From Nitrosopumilaceae archaeon (GTDB lineage Archaea; Thermoproteota; Nitrososphaeria; Nitrososphaerales; Nitrosopumilaceae): a stretch of DNA of 29,776 nucleotides. This document shows, in pieces, positions 6,124 to 14,422 of this stretch. Numbering within the stretch: the first letter of the stretch is position 1; each line of letters opens with the position of its first letter. The stretch is taken from assembly GCA_021296165.1 (NCBI GenBank), contig JAGWAW010000001.1, positions 1 to 29,776 of the forward strand. Reading direction: 5' to 3'. Made by a program: the position numbers and the translations under genes. A model generated the notes under the pieces. It made no database searches, was not told the origin of the DNA, and saw only the letters and a program-made list of their open reading frames with translations.

Positions 6124-8694
6124 TTATGGCCGTATGTACTCGAAGAGATCGTCCCCGCTTATGTCGCCGTCCAGTATCATGGTGAGCAGCACTATGGCCA
6201 CCCCGCTCAGCTCCTGCTCGTCCACTATACGCATGACATCCTCCACCGTGGCTTCGCCGTCGCCCCGCGCCGCCTCGACCACGCCGGCCAGCGTCCTCAG
6301 AAACTCTATGTCCCCGGCGACGCCCAGCTCCTCCAGCCTCTCCCCGAGGCTTACGCCGCAGTCGGCCACGCCTATATCGACCCTGTGCGCGTCAGGTATC
6401 GCCACGGTCTCGGACAAGGCAATGATCCGGAGCGCCAGGGAGCAGGTGTCCACTTCCGCGGTGGCCTCGGCCGGTACGGTTATGGTGTCGGTGCCCGCTG
6501 CCGTCGCGTTGATCTCGCCGGAGTATACCAGCCCGCCCGTCTCATAACTCAAAAAGTATCGGAGCGTGTCGGTGTTGGAGGTGAACGTCGTGAAGGAGTA
6601 CGGCTCTTCGGCCACCAGATCTTGGGCCAGCACGCTGGCCACCGTCGGGAAGGCCGGATTAGTAAAGTCAGACCATATCCCTTGGGGGTACGGGTACGAC
6701 TCGTCCTGGAAGGCTGACAGCACGGCGATGCCGGCCTCGTTGTCGAGGCTGGCCAGCAGGAATGGCCCGTTGTCGACGAATGCGTGTCCGTACTCGTCGA
6801 TCCAGGATATCGCCGCCCGGTACCTGTCCGCATAGTACTCGGGATCCATGCCCTCCATATGCGCAGGCACGGTCTCCTCCTCCAAGAAGGATGCCAGATA
6901 CTCCCGCACCAAGGCGACGTCGTCGGGGTCCACCAGCGACAGCCACGGGACGCCATGGGCCTGCGCCTCTGTGTCCGAGAACTCTGCCCGGCCGTCGATC
7001 ACTATGCGCTCCATGGCGTAGAATATCTCCCAAGGCATACTGACCCAGAACACTCCGGCGTTGGCCAGATCATCGGCGTCGAAGCTCCAGTGGTTTATGT
7101 ACACCTCCATGGTGTCGTTGCCAGTCTGCCGTACGCCCACCACATCCTCCAAACCGGGCGTCTCTGGGTTGGTGAACTCCGAGTCCCAAGTGACATCATC
7201 CTCCCCGGTGATTGTGTCCCACTCGGTCACGAAGTATATCACGTGCAGGACATCGTTGATGTCGGCGGCCTGGCCGTGGTGCCAGTTGCTGAACGTGTAG
7301 TTTAGTGTAACCACGGTGGTGGCCGTGGCGTTCTCGCCCGCCTCGACCCACCGCTGCTCGTGCGGATCCCACCGCACCGCATCGGGGGGCACCTCCAAGG
7401 AGCCGTCGGGGCCGGCGGTGACCGCCGACCTCTGCACCGCGTGCGGTATCACATCACCGGTGTGCGGGTGCCCCACCGAAGAGGGGATGCCCAGCGGGCC
7501 GGCTATGTCCCCGGTGTACACGTCGCCGAACCCAGCCACCGGGTTCCAAGAGGATTGGGTGAGGTGCCTTACGCCCACCCGGATGTGGTCGGAGGGGACC
7601 TGCACGTTGGTGAGCGTGAGGCTGTTGGATATTCCGCCCCCTACGTGGTTTATGATCCCGATCGCCTGCTCGCCGGCCACGTACGTGTCTGCCTGCGATA
7701 CCAAAAAGAGCCGGACCGACTCCTGCAGCCCCAAGACTACGGCCCTGTTGACCAGCTCGGTGCGGTGCTCCCCGTCGGTATACTCCCCCTGATATATGGT
7801 CTGCGTGATGCTGTCCAGCTGGGCGTGTTCATAGTTCCAGAACTCGGGGTTGTTACTGCCGGGTAGGTTGCCTGCCCAAGGGGCATAGAAGGCAGCCAGG
7901 CTGCTGTCGTCATACTTTGAGTAGCTGCCTCCCCAGCCCTCCGTATACACGTGCCACCCGAGATCGGCGGGGTTTGCGCCATACACCGAGTCGTAGGCCT
8001 GCGCCAAGTCTCCGTACGTGCGCTCCACCACAAACCCGACACCCTCCAGAGCCGACGCCAAGGTCTCGCCTATGTCCAGCCGGACGGGGTCGTCGTCGCG
8101 CAGGAACATGATGATCTCCACCGGCTCGCCGTTCACGTGCCACACCCCCTCCTCCATGACGGCTCCCGCGCCGGCCATCGCCTTGTCTATTATGGACCGC
8201 GCCAAGTCCGGGTCATGCCTGATGACGACTGACTCGGTCGCCTCCAGCGTCCTGACATAGTCGGGGTGGTGGGGCGCAAAGGGCGACACGATTGGGGCGC
8301 CATACCCCTCCAGAAGATCGTCCACCATGCGCTCCCGGTCCACCAAGAGGTTGACCGCAAACCTGATCGGGCTCAGCTGGAAGGGGTTGAACCGCTCGCC
8401 TTCGGCCGGATTTAGCAGCAGGCCCATGGTTCCGCCAGCGGGCACCTCGTACACCACGATATCCTCCGGGTCGGCCACCAGACGGTGCGGGACGCTCTGG
8501 TAGTAGATGTCCAGCGTGCCGTTCCGCACCATCTCCACTGCCTGCTCGGCATCGCCCACCCGCACAAACGTGACTGTATCAGCATAGGGCTGGGCGGCAG
8601 CCGAGGCGGCCGCGCTCGCCAAGGCCAACATCAAGAGCGGTAGGACTGCAGCGTGCAACGGGGCGAGACGAGCATGATGGGTATAAAAGTCCAC
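6124..8694 (-). CDS. Extracellular solute-binding protein, family 5 (peptide/nickel ABC type)
   Basis: Up to 856-residue secreted binding protein of the DppA/OppA type, which captures oligopeptides, nickel chelates or similar solutes for an ABC importer. Family 5 features include the N-terminal VRNGTLDIYYQSVP region and SPIRFAVNLLVDRERMVDDLLEGYGAPIVSPF-like text near residues 105-140. A hydrophobic Ala/Leu-rich signal sequence precedes AAAQPYADT, with no lipobox Cys. No C-terminal membrane anchor is visible, and no permease or ATPase gene is nearby. The listed start is GTG at 8694; TTG at 8658 is a serious alternative because a TATA-like TTTTATACC lies 27 nt before it and the signal peptide would then begin almost at once. 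The last 120 residues are probably a separate small domain. Confidence 0.85.
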   Translation of the reverse strand: MDFYTHHARLAPLHAAVLPLLMLALASAAASAAAQPYADTVTFVRVGDAEQAVEMVRNGTLDIYYQSVPHRLVADPEDIVVYEVPAGGTMGLLLNPAEGERFNPFQLSPIRFAVNLLVDRERMVDDLLEGYGAPIVSPFAPHHPDYVRTLEATESVVIRHDPDLARSIIDKAMAGAGAVMEEGVWHVNGEPVEIIMFLRDDDPVRLDIGETLASALEGVGFVVERTYGDLAQAYDSVYGANPADLGWHVYTEGWGGSYSKYDDSSLAAFYAPWAGNLPGSNNPEFWNYEHAQLDSITQTIYQGEYTDGEHRTELVNRAVVLGLQESVRLFLVSQADTYVAGEQAIGIINHVGGGISNSLTLTNVQVPSDHIRVGVRHLTQSSWNPVAGFGDVYTGDIAGPLGIPSSVGHPHTGDVIPHAVQRSAVTAGPDGSLEVPPDAVRWDPHEQRWVEAGENATATTVVTLNYTFSNWHHGQAADINDVLHVIYFVTEWDTITGEDDVTWDSEFTNPETPGLEDVVGVRQTGNDTMEVYINHWSFDADDLANAGVFWVSMPWEIFYAMERIVIDGRAEFSDTEAQAHGVPWLSLVDPDDVALVREYLASFLEEETVPAHMEGMDPEYYADRYRAAISWIDEYGHAFVDNGPFLLASLDNEAGIAVLSAFQDESYPYPQGIWSDFTNPAFPTVASVLAQDLVAEEPYSFTTFTSNTDTLRYFLSYETGGLVYSGEINATAAGTDTITVPAEATAEVDTCSLALRIIALSETVAIPDAHRVDIGVADCGVSLGERLEELGVAGDIEFLRTLAGVVEAARGDGEATVEDVMRIVDEQELSGVAIVLLTMILDGDISGDDLFEYIRP

Positions 8695-8711
8695 GCATCT
8701 AAACTATATTA
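8681..8711. promoter_or_regulatory. Divergent promoter region: binding protein and AN1 gene
   Basis: On the plus strand AACTATATTAG (8701-8711) is centred 29 nt before the AN1 gene ATG at 8735. On the minus strand a TATA-like TTTTATACC (about 8681-8690) lies 27 nt before a TTG at 8658, inside the longest frame of the binding protein. If this second box is used, that protein starts 36 bases later than the longest frame suggests. Confidence 0.45.
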
Positions 8712-8734
8712 GATACCGCGTCGCATACCATACC

Positions 8735-8953
8735 ATGAAGCTGGAAAAGTGCTGCTACTGCGGCGACATGACCGATATGCCCTTCCAGTGCAACTACTGC
8801 AAGGACTTCTTCTGTCCCGAACACCGGCTCCCCGAGGAACACCGCTGCGTCAAGCTCACCCTCATAAGGGCCAGAAAGTTCGGCGAGAGGAGGGTCATAC
8901 GCGACGGCGGCACCGGCAAGAAGAGTTTCCTCCGGCGCTTCTTTGGGCGCTAG
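8735..8953 (+). CDS. AN1-type zinc finger protein
   Basis: 72-residue protein with a complete AN1 finger at residues 6-40: CCYC, then FQCNYC, FFCPEH, and HRC, giving the Cys and His ligands for two zinc ions. The tail is basic (RARKFGERR, then KKSFLRRFFGR). In eukaryotes AN1 fingers occur in ubiquitin- and stress-linked proteins; archaeal copies are short and of unknown function. The ATG lies 29 nt after a TATA-like box. Its stop shares the palindrome CTAG (8950-8953) with the convergent membrane protein gene. Confidence 0.88.
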   Translation: MKLEKCCYCGDMTDMPFQCNYCKDFFCPEHRLPEEHRCVKLTLIRARKFGERRVIRDGGTGKKSFLRRFFGR

Positions 8954-9234
8954 TAGGGGCTCATATCCGGCGATATGCGGGCGCGCTTGCCCTGGTATAT
9001 CAGGGCGACGGCCAAGACGAAGAGTACCAAGGCAGTCATCGGAAAGTTCTGCGGGTACGGCAGCACAAACCAGTAGTACACCCCAAAGCCCATACAGACG
9101 GCCGCCTGGGTCCACAGCTTTATCCACTTGGGGAGCCGCGCCAGCCTGCTTATGCCCTCGACGGCCAGTATGCCGACCACCGGGTATATGGTATAGTACA
9201 GAAAGTCGATCACGTCCACGCCGGTGTGGGACAT
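8950..9234 (-). CDS. Small membrane protein, about three transmembrane segments
   Basis: 94-residue hypothetical protein. Hydrophobic segments lie at about residues 8-27, 41-58 and 63-80, separated by basic loops (RLARLPKWIK; QGKRARI at the C-terminal side). No catalytic motif is seen. The ATG at 9234 is preferred over the ATG at 9243 because a TATA-like TTAAATTACG at 9253-9262 then lies about 24 nt upstream rather than 15. No family is recognised. Confidence 0.6.
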   Translation of the reverse strand: MSHTGVDVIDFLYYTIYPVVGILAVEGISRLARLPKWIKLWTQAAVCMGFGVYYWFVLPYPQNFPMTALVLFVLAVALIYQGKRARISPDMSPY

Positions 9235-9279
9235 GCCCCGCATTCGTATGGTCGTAATTTAACCGCCGCGGCCGGGCGG

Positions 9280-9825
9280 CTAGTCGACCCAGCCTATGCG
9301 GACGGCATCGCCCCGGGCCACCAAGGGGCGGGCGTTGTCATATGGTATAGAGCCTATGTACTCCTCCCGGAAGGGCCCGTACTCGTGGTAGTCGGATCCC
9401 ACAAGCTTGTCCACCTCCTTTAGGAACCTGACGGTCACAGTCCGGTTCTTGTGCATCTCGGCCATGCGCCCCAGCAACAGCGACTTTCCCCGGGCCGCCG
9501 CCTCGCCCACCATCTCCATCCGCTCCCGCTTCTCCTCCTCGGCGTCCAAGACGTACTTCTCCTCGTCTAGGAGATTGCCCACGTCGGCGCCCGGAACAAA
9601 GCCCTTCTCCAGCCGGGCCTTCAGGAGCATCTCGGCCAGCCGGGCAGCCGTTCCCACCACCGCGTCCCGGATCTCGTTCTCTATGCCGTCAAACTCCTGC
9701 CTCCGCAGGTTCCCCACGAACTCGGAGACGCTACTGTATGTGTCCGGATCCATCTCCAAGATGGCATCGCTCTCCAGCTCTCGGAGCACCATTCCGTAGA
9801 GCTTCTCCATGCCCAAGTCCGACAT
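9280..9825 (-). CDS. GINS complex subunit (Gins15/Gins51 type)
   Basis: 181-residue replication protein. GINS joins MCM and the Cdc45/RecJ-like protein to form the replicative helicase complex. The N-terminal part (about 1-85) is helical, with MEKLYGMVLRELESDAI and a DPDTYSSV segment typical of the GINS A-domain. The C-terminal 50 residues (VTVRFLKEVDKLVG, then YGPFREEYIGSIPYDNA and LVARGDAVRIGW) match the small beta B-domain of Gins51, in the A-then-B order of archaeal Gins15/51. ATG at 9825 is listed, but ATG at 9810 lies about 30 nt from the TATA-like box at 9836-9845 and may be the real start. It diverges from glutamine synthetase. Confidence 0.78.
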   Translation of the reverse strand: MSDLGMEKLYGMVLRELESDAILEMDPDTYSSVSEFVGNLRRQEFDGIENEIRDAVVGTAARLAEMLLKARLEKGFVPGADVGNLLDEEKYVLDAEEEKRERMEMVGEAAARGKSLLLGRMAEMHKNRTVTVRFLKEVDKLVGSDYHEYGPFREEYIGSIPYDNARPLVARGDAVRIGWVD

Positions 9826-9835
9826 ATTCTCAATC

Positions 9836-9845
9836 CTTAAATCAT
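9836..9845. promoter_or_regulatory. Possible bidirectional TATA box between GINS and glutamine synthetase
   Basis: CTTAAATC is nearly palindromic. It is centred about 30 nt before the TTG start of glutamine synthetase (9870) and about 30 nt before an internal ATG of GINS (9810). A second A/T-rich run, TTATTTATG at 9850-9858, lies too close to 9870 to be a leaderless TATA box for that start. Confidence 0.4.
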
Positions 9846-9869
9846 GGCGTTATTTATGTCGGGTGTTAA

Positions 9870-11327
9870 TTGCCCTACAAGTTCAACGGGGGGGATCCCA
9901 AGCGCCTAGCTTACACCAACGAAGATGTCTTCGAGATGCTGAAGAGGGACCAGATCCGGTTCATAGACATGCAGTTCACCAGTCTGCCGGGCCGGTTCCA
10001 CCACACCACCATCTCGGCCAACACCTTCACGCCAGACCAGATGCGCGACGGCCTGCCCAAGCTGGACGGCTCCAGCATAGTTGGTTTTGCCAGCATAGAG
10101 GATTCGGACCTCATAATCAGGCCGGACCCCAGCACCTACGCGATAATTCCCTGGCTCACCGAGAACCGCACCGCCCGGCTCCTCTGCGACGTGTACTGGG
10201 GAGGGGGCAGGGGCAGGCTCACCCGGGATCCCCGGGGCATAGCCCAGAACGCCGAGAAGTACATCGGCGATCAGGGATACAGCAGCTACTGGGGGCCGGA
10301 GGTGGAGTTCTTCGTGTTCGACCGGGTGCACTGGGACGTGCTCACGCCCTACAAGGGCCAGTCCTACTCCATAGAGTCCCGGGAGGCTCCTTGGAGCCAA
10401 GAGGGCAACGGATATCCCATGGGGCTCAAGCGGGGCTACTATCCCAGCACGCCGTCGGACACGCTCACGCCGTTCCGGAACGAGTGCGTCAACATACTCA
10501 ACTCGGACTTTGGGATACTGTGCGACAACCACCACCACGAGGTGGCGACGGCCGGCCAGTGCGAGATAGACATAATGTACGACACGCTGACCAACGCGGC
10601 CGACTCGGCGCAGTCCTACAAGTTCATAGTCAGGAACGTGGCCCAGAAGTTCGAGAAGGTGGCCACCATGATGCCCAAGCCCATAGCCATGGACGCCGGG
10701 AGCGGCATGCACACCAACGTGAGCCTCTGGAAGGGCGGGGAGAACGCCTTCTTCGACAAGGACGACCCCGACGAGCTGAGCCAGATAGCCAGGTACTTTT
10801 GCGGCGGCATAATGGACCACGCCAAGGCCCTCTCGGCCATCTGCAACCCCACCACCAACTCATACCACAGGCTTGTTCCCGGATACGAGGCGCCCGCCTA
10901 CATAGCGTGGAGCTCCAGCAACCGCTCGGCGATAGTGCGGGTGCCCAAGCACTTCAAGGGGGTGTCGCACGCTAAGCTGAAGCGGCTGGAGTTCCGGGCG
11001 CCGGACCCCTCATCAAACCCATACCTGGTCTTTGCCGCCGTGACCGGGGCGGGGATGGACGGCGTCAGAAGGAAGAGCGAACCGGGAGATCCCGTGCAGG
11101 AGGACATATTCAAGATGAGTACGGACGAGCGCCGCGACAGGGGCATAGGCATGCTGCCGGCCACCTTGGGCGAGGCGCTGGACGAGCTGGACAGCGACCG
11201 CGGCTTCCTCAAGCCCATATTCACCGAAGACGTGATCGACAAGATCGTGGAGCTGGGAAGGAACGACCACCGCGAGATATCCATACGGCCCCACCCCCAC
11301 GAGTTCTACCTGTACTTCGACGTGTAG
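9870..11327 (+). CDS. glnA: Glutamine synthetase, type I
   Basis: 485-residue cytoplasmic enzyme that makes glutamine from glutamate, ammonia and ATP, the main ammonium assimilation step. Visible motifs are FIDMQFTSLPGR near 31-42, the metal-site strand GPEVEFFVFD at 142-151, HHHEVATAGQCEID at 221-234, the ATP-binding loop KPIAMDAGSGMHTN at 270-283, the glutamate-site region RSAIVRVP, and LEFRAPDPSSNPYL. A KxxDLY adenylylation site is not apparent. The start is TTG at 9870: an in-frame TAA immediately precedes it and no other start precedes the conserved N-terminus. Confidence 0.95.
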   Translation: MPYKFNGGDPKRLAYTNEDVFEMLKRDQIRFIDMQFTSLPGRFHHTTISANTFTPDQMRDGLPKLDGSSIVGFASIEDSDLIIRPDPSTYAIIPWLTENRTARLLCDVYWGGGRGRLTRDPRGIAQNAEKYIGDQGYSSYWGPEVEFFVFDRVHWDVLTPYKGQSYSIESREAPWSQEGNGYPMGLKRGYYPSTPSDTLTPFRNECVNILNSDFGILCDNHHHEVATAGQCEIDIMYDTLTNAADSAQSYKFIVRNVAQKFEKVATMMPKPIAMDAGSGMHTNVSLWKGGENAFFDKDDPDELSQIARYFCGGIMDHAKALSAICNPTTNSYHRLVPGYEAPAYIAWSSSNRSAIVRVPKHFKGVSHAKLKRLEFRAPDPSSNPYLVFAAVTGAGMDGVRRKSEPGDPVQEDIFKMSTDERRDRGIGMLPATLGEALDELDSDRGFLKPIFTEDVIDKIVELGRNDHREISIRPHPHEFYLYFDV

Positions 11328-11668
11328 GACTGGTGCCGCGGTTGCGCATAGGCCTGCCATATGCATAGACTGCGAATGTGGCGATATCGCGCGGTTCGGG
11401 TACGGCCAACCTCGAGGCGTGGCCGGTTGCCGACGGCGCCCAGGTCCAAGTCTGCAGAGTGACCCCCGTTCTGGCTGCGCCCACCCGTTCGGGACGGATC
11501 CGAGTATCTGCCTGGCGCAACGTCGGCATGGCAGCCTCCATCGGGGCGCCGGTTTGGGATGCGGGGGGATCTGCCATATGATCATACACCTTCCGTTTGC
11601 CCGAATCTATCCGGGAATGCGCGGCGCCCGCGCGTATGCTCCCGGGAGCGGGGGCCGCCCCGCTGCAG
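11328..11668. other. Intergenic stretch, no supported gene
   Basis: This 341-base gap lies between two convergent genes, so it needs no promoter for them. The frame from GTG 11378 to 11581 (67 codons) is open, but it has no TATA-like box at the right distance and no recognisable motif. A 10-base word CTGCCATATG occurs twice (11354-11363 and 11571-11580). Nothing firmer is seen. Confidence 0.4.
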
Positions 11669-13633
11669 CTAGCCCCTCATTCTCAAGCACATCCTCACGG
11701 CCTCGGCAGGGGTCGGGGACGGGTCGTGCGGGATACAGAACACGCCGGAGGAGACCGCCCCGTCCAAGTCCCCCATGGTGGCACATCCTTGGCCCCGGAC
11801 GTACTCTGCAAGTTCGGCCATGCCTTGTGGTCCAGGCCGCTCCCCAAGGTGGAACCTCCATGCCATGTACCGCTCCATGCCCCACCCATCCACGTTCCAC
11901 CCCGGACGCGGGAATCTTGCGTCGCCGCATACTAGCGCCCGCCGGCCCTCGGCCCGCTTGAGCGCCCCGCTCTTGGTCAGGGAGTTTGCCCTGTTCAGCA
12001 CGTAGCTGTGGGGGATGTCGCCGCCTGCCAGCGAGTCCACCACATCCCGGAGCGGGCGCCAGCCGCCCCGGACCAGTCGCATTATATTCGAGTCGACGGC
12101 GCGCCGCCTCACCACCGCCAGAATCGGGCTCCTGATGCCCGTCTGCTCCTCCATGTACGACAGCCCGTCTAGGAGCGCACCGGGCAGGTCCACCCCTGGA
12201 TTGTCCCCCTGCAGCCTCGCCTCGTCCAGCACCATCTTCCAGTTGAACTCGCCGTGGTTGTACCCGTCTGGCTGTCCGGAGGCGCCCCGGACCAGTGCGG
12301 CCATGTCCTGTATGTCACCCTCCCGTCCAGCCACCGCCTTCAACATGAAGACATGTTCATTTCGGAGCACGCCCACCCTCAGGTTGCCAAATTCCATATG
12401 GTCGGCCGAGTCGGCCATGGAATCAGTAAGGGTGATGCCCCCCATCACCGTCTTGGTGAAGATGTCCACTCTGGGCAGGGTGGGATGTTCCAGTATGTCG
12501 ACCGGGTGCAGGCGCCCGTCGTCTACGGCATGCTCGGCGGGCGCGATGGCCGAATAGCCCATCTTGGCCAAGGCTTTGACGACCGCCGCAAAGTCGGTGT
12601 GACCCTTCACAACCATGTCGCAGTCCTTGGTGGACTCCTTCAGTCCCTTCAGCCTCATGTTCTCGCCACCCAGTAGGTATATGCCAACCGGCCCCTCCAG
12701 GCCGGCCCCCAGATCCCGTAGCAGCGCCTCGGTGGGAGGTAGCGTCGTATATTCGGCTGGATCCACACCGTACAGGTTCGCTTTTTCGATGAACTCCCCC
12801 CAGGGCGCAAACGTTTCGGCGTTCTTTATGGCGGCGCGGTTACGTACGTACGACTCGACATCAAGCCATATGCCGGCAGCGCCGAACCGCGAGGCTGTGC
12901 GCCTTACCCTCGTGATGTCCATCATGTCCCGGTGCTTCAGGTAGAACACCACCACCATGGACATCCCGCTTATGTCGCCGTGTTCGGCGGCGGCCAGCAG
13001 CGCGTGCACCAGTACGTCGTGGATGTCAACCACATCCTCCTGCACTATGTAGTAATCGCGCATGCCGCCGTACTCTACTCCAAACTCGCCGAACCTGGAG
13101 AATGCCGTGAGCTGGCCGCTGCAGGCGGCCCCCGCCGGAACGCGCACCAGTACGCGCCTGGAGTCCCGGTATATGGTGTGGGCGTGTATGTCGGGTTCCG
13201 AGACGGCCTTCATGGCCTTTGCCAGATCCACGAGCGAGCCGTCCAGATGTATGGTGCCGCCCATGTTGCGGGCTGCCCCCACCGAGTACAGGTCCCGCGC
13301 GGCGCGATATACGGTAGGGACCGAGAGGCCGGTCCGCCCCACGATGTCGGTCACGGTTCCCGGCTCGGCCAGGCTGCAGAAGACCAGCTCGTTGGATCCC
13401 CGCAGTATGACCCCCAAGTCGTGCATCTCCGAGGCCCTTTTGAGCAGCAGTGCCACCGCGTCCCTCTGTAACGTCAGGACACCGTCCACACGCCTCACCA
13501 GCCCCCTCTCCCTGAGCCTCTTGGCCGCGGCCCTTGCGGCCCGGGGACTAGCCCCCGCCGCGGCCCTTGCGGTCACTCCGGTCCCAACGCCGGCAAGGAC
13601 CAACAGCAGCAGTTCCAAATCTGCCCTTTTCAT
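11669..13633 (-). CDS. Winged-helix/nucleotidyltransferase fusion protein (AbiE-like)
   Basis: 654-residue protein with at least three parts. Residues 1-145 look like two DNA-binding winged helices (RAARAAAKRLRERGLVRRV; then GTVTDIVGRTGLSVPTVYRAARDL). Residues about 155-270 form an unassigned alpha/beta region. Residues about 315-450 match a minimal nucleotidyltransferase of the AbiEii/DUF6036 kind: LLGGENMRL, then KESTKDCDMVV with Asp337 and Asp339, a third acidic residue in RVDIF (Asp390), and KAVAGREGDIQDMAALV. The last 200 residues hold a further helical region. AbiE-type systems normally use a separate winged-helix antitoxin and nucleotidyltransferase toxin; here both would be in one chain. 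The ATG at 13633 lies 28 nt from a TATA-like box. The activity is inferred. Confidence 0.65.
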   Translation of the reverse strand: MKRADLELLLLVLAGVGTGVTARAAAGASPRAARAAAKRLRERGLVRRVDGVLTLQRDAVALLLKRASEMHDLGVILRGSNELVFCSLAEPGTVTDIVGRTGLSVPTVYRAARDLYSVGAARNMGGTIHLDGSLVDLAKAMKAVSEPDIHAHTIYRDSRRVLVRVPAGAACSGQLTAFSRFGEFGVEYGGMRDYYIVQEDVVDIHDVLVHALLAAAEHGDISGMSMVVVFYLKHRDMMDITRVRRTASRFGAAGIWLDVESYVRNRAAIKNAETFAPWGEFIEKANLYGVDPAEYTTLPPTEALLRDLGAGLEGPVGIYLLGGENMRLKGLKESTKDCDMVVKGHTDFAAVVKALAKMGYSAIAPAEHAVDDGRLHPVDILEHPTLPRVDIFTKTVMGGITLTDSMADSADHMEFGNLRVGVLRNEHVFMLKAVAGREGDIQDMAALVRGASGQPDGYNHGEFNWKMVLDEARLQGDNPGVDLPGALLDGLSYMEEQTGIRSPILAVVRRRAVDSNIMRLVRGGWRPLRDVVDSLAGGDIPHSYVLNRANSLTKSGALKRAEGRRALVCGDARFPRPGWNVDGWGMERYMAWRFHLGERPGPQGMAELAEYVRGQGCATMGDLDGAVSSGVFCIPHDPSPTPAEAVRMCLRMRG

Positions 13634-13654
13634 CGATTATCATATTTTATCCAT

Positions 13655-13668
13655 AATATATAATAATT
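13655..13668 (-). promoter_or_regulatory. TATA-like box of the winged-helix/nucleotidyltransferase gene
   Basis: On the minus strand AATTATTATATATTATGG is centred about 28 nt before the ATG at 13633. It lies in an unusually A/T-rich 60-base stretch. Confidence 0.5.
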
Positions 13669-13986
13669 AACAATTTTTTGATAATAAAATGCCAATCCGT
13701 CCGGCTCCCTTGCCGGGGCCGTGTCCGCCGCCTCTACGGAGACTGGGGACCACGGCATCCCAAACAAACCCCGCAAGGAATGACGGGTGTGCGACTAGCC
13801 CGCGCCGTCTCGTATTCGGGGCGTCCTGCATATTGTAGGTTGCCAGGTGTGCGGTGTGGACCACCGTTAAATCGACGGTGTCAAAGTCGTACCAGATCCG
13901 TGCTTGGGACAGCGGTACGAATTTGAATAAGGTTGCAAGGACAGACTTGGCCGGATGCCGGTAATTCTGGACCCCTAGGCACGCAG
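13669..13986. other. Intergenic stretch, no supported gene
   Basis: About 320 bases between divergent genes. Open frames exist on both strands (13678-13926 plus, 13667-14065 minus), but neither has a usable promoter or recognisable protein features, and the minus frame overlaps the start of the 14019 gene. The first 20 bases are A/T-rich; the rest is GC-rich. It may hold regulatory sites or an RNA that cannot be identified by eye. Confidence 0.4.
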
Positions 13987-13995
13987 GTTTATTAT
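13987..13995 (+). promoter_or_regulatory. TATA-like box of the 14019 membrane protein gene
   Basis: GTTTATTAT is centred 28 nt before TTG 14019. This is one of the clearest cases supporting a leaderless TTG start. Confidence 0.5.
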
Positions 13996-14018
13996 CCGGC
14001 CCCCCACCCCCACAGGGG

Positions 14019-14291
14019 TTGAGCGCCAAATCCTCGTCCAGGGGGGTGTCGTCCTTTGCGTACATCTACATCATAGCCTTCTTCCTGCTGCTCTCCGGCG
14101 TCTTCCAGCCGCTCATAAGCGGGAACGACGGGGACATGCTGGTGGCCGGCGTCTTCGTGCTGCTGCTGGGCCTGCTGGGCGGCATACTGTTGTGGAAGTC
14201 GTCGCACGACAGGGACAACCGCGTCGTATACATGGGGCTGGGATTCAGCCTTGTGGCCGGCTCGCTCGCCATGGTTTTTCTGATCGCCTGA
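14019..14291 (+). CDS. Small membrane protein, three transmembrane segments
   Basis: 90-residue hypothetical protein. Hydrophobic segments are at about 13-33 (YIYIIAFFLLLSGVF), 41-59 (VAGVFVLLLGLLGGILL) and 70-89 (MGLGFSLVAGSLAMVFLIA), with a short polar loop WKSSHDRDNR between the last two. No active-site motif is visible. The TTG start is supported by the TATA-like box at 13987-13995 and leaves a short polar N-terminus rich in Ser. No family is assigned. Confidence 0.65.
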   Translation: MSAKSSSRGVSSFAYIYIIAFFLLLSGVFQPLISGNDGDMLVAGVFVLLLGLLGGILLWKSSHDRDNRVVYMGLGFSLVAGSLAMVFLIA

Positions 14292-14422
14292 TCTTGGACT
14301 CTCCGGCACTTCCGAACGTCACAGATACCAGCGGCGCCTTGTGTGTCTCCAAGACGCATCCCATACCAAGGACGTATGGAGCAGGTGTAAAACTTGGTGT
14401 TAGAGAAGGTCTGGCGTGCCGG

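Noticed and set aside
9809..10975. 388-codon frame overlapping glutamine synthetase
   Set aside because: It is a +1 shadow of the glutamine synthetase gene.
11354..11580. Two copies of CTGCCATATG as attachment-like direct repeats
   Set aside because: Too short, with no mobile gene between them.
11378..11581. Possible 67-codon gene in the 11328-11668 gap
   Set aside because: No TATA-like box at the correct distance and no recognisable features; left as intergenic.
13667..14065. 132-codon minus-strand frame
   Set aside because: Overlaps the promoter and start of the 14019 gene and has no protein-like features.
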